From Botryotinia globosa (Eukaryota; Ascomycota; Leotiomycetes; Helotiales; Sclerotiniaceae): DNA of 64,000 bases. Under the pieces are notes generated by a model. The model worked only from the letters and a program-made list of their open reading frames with translations, was not told the DNA's origin and made no database searches. The stretch is from positions 2,170,001 to 2,234,000 of the forward strand of contig RCSZ01000001.1 of NCBI GenBank assembly GCA_014898425.1, read 5' to 3'. Below are positions 1 through 11,293 of the stretch, piece by piece. The translations under genes and the position numbers were made by a program. Position 1 is the stretch's first letter; every line of letters starts with the position of its first letter.

Positions 1-187
1 TTGAACATTTTTGGATCTTCCAAATGTTAGTGGAACCCACAATAGTTGACCGACCATACACCACACCACAATGTTACACCAATTTTATTCCATTTTCCAA
101 AAATTGTCCAATACCCAACCAATCAAGCTCCAGTAAAACCCCGTATCATCATTCATTTCTCGTATCACTGACCCCGTAGGGCTCTGA
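1..187. other. 3' flank of homeodomain gene
   Basis: This edge of the window is AT-rich. It holds no recognisable coding exon and probably includes the 3' untranslated region of the minus-strand homeodomain gene that ends at 188. Confidence 0.5.
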
Positions 188-2248
188 TTATCGCCAATTC
201 CCCTGACTCAATGATAGAAGCCCTTGTATACAATCGACATCGTCCTTCTTGCTCGGGCTCACCGGCGCTTGCATAAATTGTTGAACATCATCATCGGGAG
301 CTTTGGTGTTCTTTGTACTAGCTTCTGCATCCTCATAAACCTGAGGCTCAGAATGAGCGCTCTTTCTTCGCTTATTCTTGCCGACGCCAAAGTCTGCGTG
401 AGTAGGGATACTAGGATTGTCTTCAAGAATTCCTTTCGGTTCTCTGTCACTCTCCTTTTGGATATGAGCAGGTCGCCGGCGTTGGTTTACGCTATTTTGA
501 GACGGGATCCAATTCTCCTTGTCCGAGTCTCCTGATGGAGATCTCATCATCGGATCTTTATCGTTAATCGGCTGTCCCGCTTTTTTAACACCACTCTGCA
601 TCCTCGCAACACTTGACGATGCGCGTCCCATTTTAGGTCTCTTCCCTTGCAGATTCGGTCGAGATGGTGTGTTTCGTTTATTGGGGTTGGGTTTCAAAGC
701 ACTGCTGCTTGTCGAGCGGATAAGACTAATAGCTGCGATTGCTGAACCACTGGACTCATTCTCCGCCTGGGTGGTGAGTTCGTCACGAGGCTCTCCTTCG
801 GCACAAAATTCCCAAGTCCGTGCATCACGCGAGCGGCCACTTAGTAGACGAGGCGTGAAAGGCCCATTAAAGGATGAAGATCCGAGAGGCAGGGCGCTAT
901 GGCTGCGATATAAGCTTCGCATTCGCTTTAGTGGAATGACGCTAGACAATGATGATGTAGGCCGTTCGGCATGTGGGCGAGGAGGGGTGATTTCTCCTTC
1001 GACTAACTCTGCTCTACCATCCAGGCCAGTTGAAAGACGCACTCGAGATGTAGCAGATGGAGTAGTATCTGTTGTGATTCTTTCAGGGCAAGATGATGGG
1101 AAGATTGGTCGAGAACTGAAGATACTTTGTCAGTAGCCTTTTCACGATAGAAGAATTAGAACAGGGGTTGCATACATGCTGGGAGTTGTGAACATGGCAC
1201 TGTGAGCAGCAACAGGGGTTGAGAATGGGTTCACGTTATTCCAACGATTGGCCAGATACCCAGGTGTAGCGGAAAATGATTGAGATAGGGCTTCCGAAAC
1301 CGATTGAGAGCGAGTTTCCTTGTTGGGTGTCTCTGAGACTTGAGAACTGGGTTCGGTCTTTACCGGAAGCTTTTTAGTGCCTTCCGCAGGTTTCTCTGGA
1401 TATTTCATTGTAGATGTCATTTCGGGTGCTGACAGCGCAACGTCCTGTGAAATTCGTGATTCGTCCTCATTATCAAGTGTTCTTAAAGCATCGTTTGGCA
1501 GTAATGATTCGGCTTGCTCATCTGTTTCCTGGCTGCTACTATAGTTGACTATGGATGCAGGATCAGGAGACAAGGGATTCAGACCAAGACCAAAGGCTGC
1601 AATCTCATGTGGGAGAAGTGGACGCGACTTTCTTCGGTTGATTTGGCGACGATTTTGGAACCATATCTATGGAGATTGACTAGTCAGTCGGGACGCGTCT
1701 TGTAACAAAGTACAATGGAACTCGACAGTATCCATACCTGCACTTCCTTCTCGTTTAATCTAACGCTTTTGACAATTTCCGCACGCGCTGCTTTGTTCGG
1801 TTTGGGGTTTTCCTTATACTGGGCTTCGAGAAATGCTTGGTCTTCGGGGCTACAAAAATGAACTCATCAGCACACCACACTTCGTATAATATATAACTTT
1901 TTGGATAAAAATAGCAAGTTTAAGCCAGAAGTGTCGAGAAAAAAGACCTGGAAAGGGCGGATGGTAATATAATACTGCATACCTGGTTCGTTTCCTTTTT
2001 TGCTTTCCGCCTTCCGATTTCCCTTCATTATCAGGGGCCTCTTCCTTGGGGGGAACAAATGTCGCAATGTCGTGTGAGGAATTGGCAGGCTCTAACTCTC
2101 CACTGTTGTCTGAGTAATTCGGATGTTCCTTTTCAACTTCAGGTAGGCTCCGGGGGTCAATTCCAGAACTAGGTTGAGGGATGTGTTCAGGGAGAGTTGG
2201 TGAGGGAGAGCGGGGTGGAGGCATCGGGGGTAGAGTCGCGTCGTCCAT
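188..2248 (-). CDS. Homeodomain transcription factor (Yox1-like)
   Basis: This is a nuclear DNA-binding protein. Four exons (2248-1983, 1849-1738, 1666-1176, 1115-188) join in frame to 598 residues; all three introns are GT-AG. Residues about 82-142 form a homeodomain: a basic KRKRTS arm, a first helix with DQAFLEAQY, and the recognition helix IWFQNRRQ starting at residue 127, with Gln and Asn at homeodomain positions 50 and 51. The domain is split by introns after the basic arm and just before IWFQN. The N-terminus is proline-rich (PPMPPPRSPSPT) and the remaining 450 residues are Ser/Thr/Pro-rich, as in fungal Yox1/Hoy-type regulators. The start is the only ATG in frame before the homeodomain. 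Family assignment is firm. The specific orthologue and its targets are inferred. Confidence 0.9.
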
Positions 2249-2754
2249 ATTAATGATTATTCATACCAAATGAATATGTAATTGAAGGATAGGATATAGT
2301 AAATAAATCCTCAATAACAAAAATTCCAATTCCTGCGTGGATAAAATGAATTGGGAGGGATGAGGAACTAGAGGACGAAGATTTGTATGCATGAGTTGAG
2401 GTCGACGCGTTTGGGGAACCGCGACGCAAGCGAGGATCTAAAGAATCTAAGGAATTTCCACATCTACATCTACCCCGGAACAGATAATGTTATCATCACG
2501 AAGTATGACCAATTAATTTAAATGTTTCATGCAATTCAAATTCAATTGACCAGAACTTTGAAGGTTGGTCAATATTTCACAGTCAATTTTTCATAATTCA
2601 AAACAAAGTCTTGGTATTATATCTACAGTTGCTTTATGACGAACGATTGATCGTCGACACGTGACCTGCATGCACTTTCCGATCCAGGACAGGGATTCTT
2701 AGTGGAAAGGACACTCTTATACAGAAACGCTTATGCAGAAACGCTTTTCCATCT
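2249..2754. other. Spacer: homeodomain promoter and carboxypeptidase 3' flank
   Basis: About 500 bp separate the homeodomain start from the carboxypeptidase stop; both genes are on the minus strand. It should hold the homeodomain gene's promoter. No further gene, RNA or notable repeat was seen. Confidence 0.5.
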
Positions 2755-5088
2755 TTACCAGTTGGATAATCCATCTGGTAAAACTGCTGCGGTACTAGAT
2801 CCTGATGTGGATGACGGTAAGGCAACAAAAGGTTCAGTGTGCGTAGCTGAAGCGGTACCCGGGCTTGAATAGTTACTGGCAACTCTTGCCTTTCCTTCTG
2901 CGATGTCAAGGTCAAGTAACGTTCGTCTGAAGAATTCCAAACTTGCTACTGGCTGGTAGTATGGTACTTCATGCCCTTTTTGTGAAAGTCAGTAAGTGAA
3001 CAAAGTGTTGATCATCGTGTAAGTATAAGGAGATATGACGCACCTGCTTCATAGATTCTCAAGAAACTGAAGTTTCCATACTGTCTCACCTCGCCATACT
3101 CTGTTCCATCGACGATGAATGGAGCATATCCTGCTGCCGCAAACTCAGCGCTGTGAGTATAGTTTGCGGCCAAGGAAATAGCTTCTCCTCCAAACCACTA
3201 TTTGATCGTGTTAGTTTAGGTTCTTAATTGTAACGAATTAACTATCTGGGCATAAACTTGCATTGCAAATGTAATCTGCATCACCATAAAATAGTGATAC
3301 TCTGACGTCGTTTGCGAGTAAATATTCTAGATCTTCCAAGAATGTGGGATAGACAAAATCTCCAGTCTGTTGGAATGCGTAGTAAACTTCATTGTTGGCG
3401 TCCTCGCTATAATTTAAGTTTACTCCTAGAGCATCTTGTGTAGAGGCCAAGTTGAGGTAATCAAGAAAGTACGTTGGTGGAGTTGGATCATCTGAGAATT
3501 TGGTTAGCTCAAATTCATGTCAATGTAATCTTTGAATCGTATGGAGAAGAAATTGAGAAGTGTATCAAAATGAGCAACGAACCATATGGATGTCTGATGT
3601 CATAAGCTCCCCGCCCTCCATATGTATAGAAGACCCCTTCCACTGTGTCTCTGCAGAGGTTCTCGGCTTCAGTGCAAATTGCTTGCTCTACAGCCGTTGT
3701 CAAATTTGTTGCTCTGCAAAAACCGATCTGGTCAAGGCAGCCATTGCCCATATTCAAAGCAAACTTCGCAAAGTTGTAGACTATTGTAGTCAGTATAGTG
3801 AACGAATGTTTGGTGGCGGTTCAAGTACCTGTGTCGTTATAAGCCTTGATGCCATATGTGTTATTCACGGCAAATTCGGGATAACTATCAGTGAAATGAT
3901 TAGTAGATTTATACATATACAAACATTGGTGACCTGACTTACAAGGGTGCTTGGATATATTCGTCGATAATTCCATTACCAACACCAAGGGTGTTAAAGT
4001 CTAGCTGGATACCTGTAATAGTGCCGTTTGCAATTTCCTGGTTTCTGTCATAGAAGTACTTGTAAAAAGCTGGACCATAGTGACCCCCATAACTTTCTGT
4101 CCATAGATTGAATTCCTTTTTCTTGGTCAGGTTGACAGCTGGGTCGAGCTGGGGCAAGCCGCCAAGAAACCCTTGCCTGTGAAACATTAGGACGATGAAA
4201 AATTTACAACCGTTGTAGAAGGCTGAAGATAAGAGAGATGAGAGATCCCAAAAATTGAAGCATGAGCAGCCAGTTTCTACGTCTTCAGCAGAGGAAAAAG
4301 TGTTTCTTACAGAACGTGCCAAGCAGCCACAGCCGACAAATCTGTCGTGTCGAGGGCTGTCGCATTGATGATAGGATATCTTCCTTGCGCTCCAGCAAAT
4401 GAAGAATTTTCATAAACACTGGTGGCTGTTTCTGAAGTTAGTACGTCTTCATGAGCGGTGCGCTGAGCTACCTACATGGATTCAAACTCCCTTCGCCTTC
4501 AGAGCCATACGAAAAGCCAACACCCAGAGGTTGGGAAAGGAACAGTAAGTTCGAATACTCGCTAAACGAATAAGGGTTCAATTCGGTAGTGAGGTTTGCT
4601 GTAACATTACAAGGCCCCAATTCTAGCAAGGTCAGCTAGATTCCAATGAGTGTTCCATAATGGTACATGCCTTGGAAGAGACCGATCATAGAATCAGAAC
4701 CTGGTCCACCATTAAGCCATAAAGTGACTGGTGCATTTGCGGGATCGTTTCGAGCTTCGAAAAACCAGAAGAAGGTGTGTGAGTTGCTAAGAAAGTTTAG
4801 CATCTTGGGACTACAATACTTCAAATGTCAGGGTTCAAGATTAACGTACGCATCAAGGTCGATATATCCCGAGTAGGAGTTCACACCAGGTGTTGTTTCA
4901 CACACGCCTTCTTTCCCAGGCTCCTTGTAACGAATTGTTATGTTTTGAGGTGTAACCAGAGTCTTGACCCCAGTTGCATTTGCTGGGACGCCTCGGCCTA
5001 CTAGACTAGCTTGCACATTCCTTTGGGTGATTTTGGCACCGTTCACCACTGTGAACAATGCCAATCCTGCCGTTATTGGGGAAATCAT
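2755..5088 (-). CDS. Secreted serine carboxypeptidase (S10 family)
   Basis: The protein removes C-terminal residues from peptides and is secreted or vacuolar. Translation starts [18 protein letters not shown], a signal peptide. About nine exons give roughly 600 residues. Visible motifs in order are the oxyanion loop NGGPGSDSM, the nucleophile motif [11 protein letters not shown] (family GESYGG), the acid motif [10 protein letters not shown] and the base motif [11 protein letters not shown], so Ser, Asp and His are all present. The C-terminal tail after the His motif is Ser/Ala/Thr-rich. One intron (4623-4670) must use a GC donor: exon 4810-4671 ends in phase 1 and the next begins AATTGGGGCC, giving LFQELGPC, the conserved family segment. 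In the intron near 4440-4475 the acceptor must be the second CAG, because the first would create a stop. Several N-glycosylation sequons are present. The exact substrate is unknown. Confidence 0.9.
4623..4670 (-). other. GC-AG intron in carboxypeptidase gene
   Basis: The reverse strand reads CCAAG then GCATGT, ending TTGCTAG. A nearby GT donor (GTACCA) would put the next exon out of frame and hit a stop within a few codons. The GC donor restores the conserved LFQELGPC. Confidence 0.75.
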
Positions 5089-6337
5089 TGTTTACACAAA
5101 GGAGTATATTCAACAAGAGTGTCATAAATTTGCTTTCATGTACAGTCTTGGGGGTACAGTACTTATAGGTATGGGAAAACACTTTAACATCGCGAATCTT
5201 AATGTCCTTCCTGTTGTGTTTTAGCTCATTATCACGATGCAAAACGCCCGCATCAACTCCACTGAATGAGCAGTATTCCAACCTCATCACATCGCAAGTA
5301 CAGTAGTTAAATCGAGTTCGGAATACGAGGTATAGTAGCCGCCTCATCATATTGCAGATCGAGTGACGATGATACTTCAAGGATAATCTAGGAATCTTGC
5401 TGGAACCTGGTGAACTGCATTGCGTAGGATAGGGTTTGTAGATAAGATAGATAAATACAAACTTTTTTCTTCATTTTTTTTGGTAAACGCTACCCGGAAC
5501 ACAGGGAGAATTCGGCTCGGAAACTATTCATTGGGCAATTATGTTGAACACACTTGTTAGTCTTCGCTCAACCTGGTATAATGTTGTACACGATAAGAAG
5601 TGGTGCGGGGTTTGTTGGCTGGGGTATCTAAATGCAATATTCGTGTATTTCTCATATCGGAGAAGCATCTCTGTTGGGAAATGCATCTCATACAGGGATA
5701 GAACTGGCGAAAACAACGAAAAGTATATCGTCATATCTCTCAAGGCCAAACTGATACCAAAAACCGATGACAAGGAAACCAAAAGCATGAGGGATACCTA
5801 GGTAGTAAGAAGAACTTATAAATCGACATCCGAGCTTCCTTCTCTGGCTTAGTAGCTAAAGTCTGACCGCTGATATAGAAAGTATCTAGATTTGAGATTG
5901 GCAAATGATGAGATATGCTGACAATACATGTCTGGGAGGCTGGGTGATACTTCAAAAAATTCAATTTCCTGGTCATATCCAATCACATTTTAACCACTTT
6001 TTTTCCGTTATGGCCTTACAAGCCTTTGAGTTCATAAAGTTGTCTATCAAAAGAACTAATGGCTTTTTGCTCTAGCTACATAAGCTGCCAATGGCAGTGA
6101 TATCTCGAGAATTAATCCCATCTCAAGATGTTCGTCGCTCGTAAAATTCCCAATCCATTCCTCCCAGCATACCGCTTGGCCTGTGATGTGCCCTGCCCCG
6201 AGTAAACGAGAGAGCGTCATCTGCCTCTATCCGCAAAACCGATCGACAGGAGAAATGCAAATACCACCGAGAGAAAAAAGAACTATCTAAGATGCTGCTG
6301 ATTGATCGAAGGTCCTCTGGACATTATTGCGGTTGAT
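5089..6337. other. Spacer: carboxypeptidase promoter and Ran 3' flank
   Basis: No supported gene is present. Short open frames on both strands lack splice context or family motifs. One copy of the dispersed palindrome TACCTAGGTA lies at 5795-5804. Confidence 0.5.
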
Positions 6338-7304
6338 TTACAAATCGTTGTCATCCTCATCTGGAAGTGGCATAGCGGCGGCGTCTTCCATCTCCTTGTG
6401 GTAAACCTTCAATAGCTCCTCATCGACTTGTGCAGTTGGTGGTGCCAATGCTGGTGCAGCAACGAATTCCTGATACATGTTAGTCACATTACTTTGAGAA
6501 TTATGCGAATAGTTGTGTCCGTACCAAAGTTGGGTTACCAACGAGCTTGCGGGCCAACCACAAGAAAGGCTTCTCGAAGTTGTAGTTGGATTTGGCCGAA
6601 ATATCGTAATATTGGAGGTTCTTCTTTCTGTGGAAGGTGATGGTCTTTGCCTTTACTTTACGTTCCTTGACATCGACCTTGTTTCCGGTAAGAACAATAG
6701 GAATGCTTTCGCAAACACGAACCAAGTCACCTATTCAGACAATTAGTTTTCAAACCATTTCAACACGAGATTTTGAAGGAACTTACGATGCCAGTTAGGA
6801 ACGTTCTTGTATGTGATACGGGAAGTAACATCGAACATGATGATACCGCATTGGCCGTTAATGTAATATCCATCACGGAGACCTCCGAACTTTTCTTGTC
6901 CAGCAGTATCCCAGACGTCGAATTGAATGTTTCCCAAGTTCTGCAAGCGTTAGTAAACCTTGCCTCGGATCAAGGTGGGGAATTCGCAACGTACGGTAGT
7001 AAATCCAAGGGGGTGAACTTCGACACCGAGAGTAGCAATATATTTCTTCTCGAACTCACCAGTCAAATGGCGCTTGACGAAGGTGGTCTATTTGATGGTT
7101 AGTCTATGATTCAAGATGCTACTACGCGGCTATCGTTGGAATGAAGGCGCAAAATTCGCGATAATGATATCCAACTTGACAAGTTGACAACGGCAGGAAC
7201 AATATGACCATCTGTAAGTTCGACTTGCTTACCTTTCCGGTTCCTCCATCACCAACAAGCACAAGCTTGAAGGTTGGTGTCTTTGAAGGAGAGGGATCCG
7301 CCAT
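6338..7304 (-). CDS. gsp1: Ran GTPase (Gsp1/Ran)
   Basis: This small nuclear GTPase gives direction to nuclear import and export and acts in spindle assembly. Five exons give about 218 residues, the usual Ran length. All G motifs are visible: P-loop GDGGTGKTT (the intron falls right after GK), switch [15 protein letters not shown], switch [23 protein letters not shown] for guanine recognition, and SAKSNYN. The C-terminus ends in the acidic DEDDNDL tail diagnostic of Ran as opposed to Rab or Rho, and there is no prenylation cysteine. The ATG at 7304 is followed by [18 protein letters not shown], the normal fungal start. This is a single-copy essential housekeeping gene in related fungi, so strong constraint is expected. 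Confidence 0.97.
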
Positions 7305-8227
7305 GGTTTCTTAATGTTTTCGTTAGGTAGAAATTGAGGTAAACAGATCTCGCACAGGTCGATACTGTTGATGAAATGGTCAGCGCAAATGAAAATTTGT
7401 CGATGCGAAAATGAATTTGATGACTAGAAGAGTTGTAGAGGAGGAGGGGTACCTGTTATCGTTGAAAATTCGTCGTGGACGTGGTGGAGTATGATTTGGT
7501 CTCCAAGGATGTGAGAATGTTTTGATTGCTACAAGACCAAAACTTTAGAGAGAAGAAAGCGGTGGGCGAACTTTATGTAAGCGAAAAATGGATTTTTTTG
7601 GTGGTAGAAGTCACGTTATTTTATTCTGTCATTCATTGGATTCATTCACCTGTCGACCAATTTCAAAATCTTGGAACCGTGGAATTAAGTGGAATGAAAT
7701 TTTCGAATGTATGAATACAATTTGTGAATTATCACATTACATTGTTTTGTTTCGAAATTATTATTTGATTTTATCTGATTCGAAGACTTTAGGCAGTATG
7801 GCGTGTACTTGCGAACCTACCTGCAGGTAGGTATTGAATGATATCAAAAGTATCATTTCTTTGTTCGGCTTTGTTTACTTACTTGCACACACAACTACTA
7901 CCAGGTATCAAGACAGTCACAAGTATATATTCTATTACAGTATCTTCCGGAAGCTACTGAGAAGCTACTGGTCAACTGCCTTAGTTATCAGATGTATGAT
8001 CATCTCGTCGTTTCTATGCTAGGCTATCTAGCTTGACCTTGATACACAGAAAGTGTTGCTGGTAACTACTAACATGTAATGAATTCAACGATGCCCAAAT
8101 CAACCTTATGTGTTGGCATGGAAAAAATTGGGCCAAACTATTCCACCAGAACCCAAACGCCATGCAAACTCCTACGCTCGAATAGCATATGCCATGCCAC
8201 AATGTGTCAAGAGTAGTCAATTTTAAT
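7305..8227. other. Spacer: Ran promoter and Nas2 3' flank
   Basis: This 920-bp stretch lies upstream of Ran. It carries the short inverted sequence ACCTACCTGCAGGTAGGT near 7817. Overlapping short open frames at 7526-8022 have no recognisable motif and look non-coding. Confidence 0.5.
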
Positions 8228-9104
8228 CTACAATGGCAGAATATGACAGCCCAAAAGCCCTCTGCCTCCCCAGTTTCTTCGTGGTGTCAAACTTAATTGT
8301 AGCTCTTGGCGTCCCAAATCTCTTGAAACCTTCACCATAACCTCGCGCTATTGTAAAAGTATAAATTAGCAAGATTTTCGATCATTTAGTCATGATGTAG
8401 AACATACGCCCTCATTTCCTTGTACACATTCTCCCACCCTCTTCAAGCCATCATGATTCGCATGATTAACATAACCAAAATTTCTGATTGTATCACCAGC
8501 TTTTAGACCAGCGTCGTCCGCAGGGCTTCCCGCTGCAACACTATTGACCTTTGCGAACGGTACATCCAAAGGTGCTGGCTCATCGAAAGAAGGTACGATT
8601 CTACTGGCCTGAACTTCGTCGACAATTGGCTCCTCTGTGTTTGGGTTCTCGGCAAGTCTTGCAAAATGTTCGTGAATATGCTTCTCAATGACGCTCATGA
8701 GAGCTTTGTGGTCGTTTTTGAGATAAATTATTCGTGATCTAGTAGTTCTAACTTGAGGGAAGAAATTAGCCAAGATCATACATGATTTCATGAAAGTAGA
8801 ATGCTTACTTTGTGCAACGTCTAAATCTGCTCTAGGGAAACCGTCAGGAGTCAAAAGTCTTGTATTCATGTCCACGCCATGCTAATATATATTAGCAGAA
8901 GCTCATATGACTTGAAGTATAACCTGCCGAGTCAAGAACACCACTCAGAGCTTTGATTTCAGCTTCTATATTGTCTTTCTTGGCCTGAAGTTGAGCAAAT
9001 GTTAGGCCATTAGTTTGCGTTCCATTTGCGGCTCCTGGTCCAGATGTAGGACCAGAGGGAATCGTAGGTGCATGTAGATTTTCCATGTTTAAAGGTAATC
9101 CCAT
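8228..9104 (-). CDS. nas2: Proteasome assembly chaperone Nas2 (PSMD9/p27, PDZ)
   Basis: Nas2 binds the Rpt5 C-terminus and chaperones assembly of the 19S regulatory base. Four exons give about 240 residues. The N-terminal coiled coil (FAQLQAKKDNIEAEIKALSGVL) is followed by LLTPDGFPRADLDVAQ and the helical IRTTRSRIIYLKNDHKALM. The PDZ domain includes FAKVNSVAAGSPADDAGLKAGD. The last exon (about 8349-8228) gives VKVSRDLGRQELQLSLTP, then RRNWGGRGLLGCHILPL and stop, the conserved Nas2 end. Exon 1 ends at 8928 in phase 0, and keeping DSHGVDMNTRLL in frame needs a GC donor at 8927. Start is the first ATG, MGLPLNMENLHAP; the internal Met of MENLHAP is a possible alternative. Confidence 0.93.
8882..8927 (-). 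other. GC-AG intron in nas2
   Basis: The donor reads TCG then GCAGGT and the acceptor ATATTAG, 46 nt. The overlapping GT donor (GTTATA, 4 nt downstream) shifts the frame and produces an early stop. A branch-like GCTAAT sits just before the acceptor. Confidence 0.7.
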
Positions 9105-11293
9105 CTCACGTTGTGCTGCTGCTGGGTATTCTTTGAGAAAGTGAGATCATTCATTCATTCATTCATTCAGCCTTGTGGATTGTGTTAGACCAGGCTGCGT
9201 TGCTAGGCGCAATGCATTAAAAGCTTATGTAAAAATAGCGGGGTAAACCAAAGTCAAGCTATGATGATGACTAATCTCCCGTCCCACAATTCTGTATTCA
9301 CTCCAGCTGACCAACTTCAGTTCCTGATGAGCGTCTTCATGAAGCTGTTGAATCACCAGTGTGATTTGGCTGTGTAATAATAAGTTTACTTAGACAGAAC
9401 GGTGTGAAGATAAATGCATAAGACATCTTCTTTCCTTCCAAATGTGTTATATATTGATAAAATGCACCATGGAGACCAAGTTGGCAATTTGCTACAGTAG
9501 TTGGAGTTTTCTTGTAATGAAGGGGGAATGAGAAGTTTGCAACGCCAGAGTTAAGTCACAGTATATTGGGAATGAAAAATGTAACCATCATGACATTCTG
9601 GAGACATATCATCCCTCTGCAAGTCTCTCTTCCCCCGTCATCTTTGCTCGTTCATTCAGCCATTGTATACAGGTGTTCCGCGCATCTTTAGGCCAAGAAG
9701 CCAAAAGAATAGCAATTCATCTTCATATTATTGTGGAACTTGTGCACCACCCAGAATCAGTGCTTCCCTCTAGCATGATAGTAAATGCCAGTTTGAAAAT
9801 CAGAGCAGTTATGGATTAGAGAGAGATCGCGATAAATAAACACGAAGAGAGAGGTCTGTTGATTCCCAATCCTATTTGTTGTGCGTAAATCTAATTTGCA
9901 AGGGTTTATGCTTGGTTTAGGGAGCAATGCGATGTTTAACTTCTGCATATAGAACACTTGTGAGATTGGTATAGTGAATGAAAACGTTGCGACAACCTCT
10001 TGTGTAAACCGCATTGCGAAGCTTCACCGCAGATACACACCCGCCGTTGTGATTTGCAATCCACAATAAGAAATATGGTTAAACAGTTGGTATATGTTGA
10101 GACGTATGACCTAAGTACCGTTTTCATTCTTCGAGTATAAGACGTTGCAAGGTAACGTGCATCAAGCGTCTCATTATTTATAGAGCCCCCAATACCAATA
10201 AGTGACTGCGAGCCAGCGAGTGTATCGCTGCGATGGCAAAAGGTTTCTGGGGCTGCGTTTCGAACAACGCGTCGACAGTCTAGAGATATAATTTTTGGAT
10301 CAATTTAGCAGCGGTTGTCGAAAACTGTATCTTCTTTTTGAATTTGCCGAATTCAGCTGTTTCTCGGGGGCTTCGAGTGTAGTTGAAGATCTTTGTCAAC
10401 TCCTCCGAAGTCTTCTACCTCTTTTGGTTAGTAAATCAAGACTTGAAAAGAAGTGTCTGGGGTTCGGCAGGCGTCAACCCAGAAGATCGGGTGAGTGGCT
10501 TTTATTCAGTCAGTCTAATAAGCTAGGAGACGATTTTGTGTGATCATAGATGAGTCTGCGCATTCAAAGAGTAAGATTGAGAGCAAGAGGGGGTTAGCTC
10601 TATCATTTCAGAGAAGCTATTCAGTGCTGGTAAGTGAGGGAAAGTAATGCCCGAATATATCTATATTGTCAAGGTCCTTACTCCACTTTTCAAATACCCA
10701 ACATCATTACTTGAAGAGAGTAGATGATAACCTGGAACTTACAAGTAATCTTTGTGGCTGTTTTAGGCATATCTCTTGTTTTAGTTGTGATTTTGACCAT
10801 ACAACACCTCATGATAAAGTGATACATAAGAATCTATGTGGAACTATGACAACTCCCCTAACTAGTGGTTGCTAATTTTGCGACAAAACTAAACATGAAA
10901 ACTTAGTAGCAGGCAATTGTTTTTGTTTATACTTTGAATTCTAAATTTTGTTTTGTGTTGTATCACTCGGCCGATGAGTTGTTGTGGTTAAGGTTTTTTT
11001 TTGCAGCCTCAACTTTTACCCCTTCGCGTATATTTACACCAAAACTAACACACCTCGAACCTTCCCAACTTGACTTATACCCAAAGAGTTGCTCTTTCTG
11101 TACATTTCATTGTGATATCAGAATTGATTTCTTCAGTTGATCTTCTTTTCCTTCACAACTTTACATTGGCAAACCCTTCTTGGTCCATTGGAACGATTTT
11201 GTATCTACATTTTTGCTCCACTTGCTCCCTTTGCTTTTGCTCCTTTTTGATTCAATTTTGATTCAATCTTACTCCTCTCTTTTAAGAAATATT
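9105..11293. other. Divergent spacer between nas2 and RhoGEF
   Basis: These 2.2 kb should hold both promoters. A (TCAT)n run lies at 9147-9169, just upstream of nas2. The last 250 bases are strongly pyrimidine-rich on the plus strand and end in TTTTAAG just before the RhoGEF start, so a 5' UTR, perhaps with an intron, is likely. No other gene was recognised. Confidence 0.5.
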
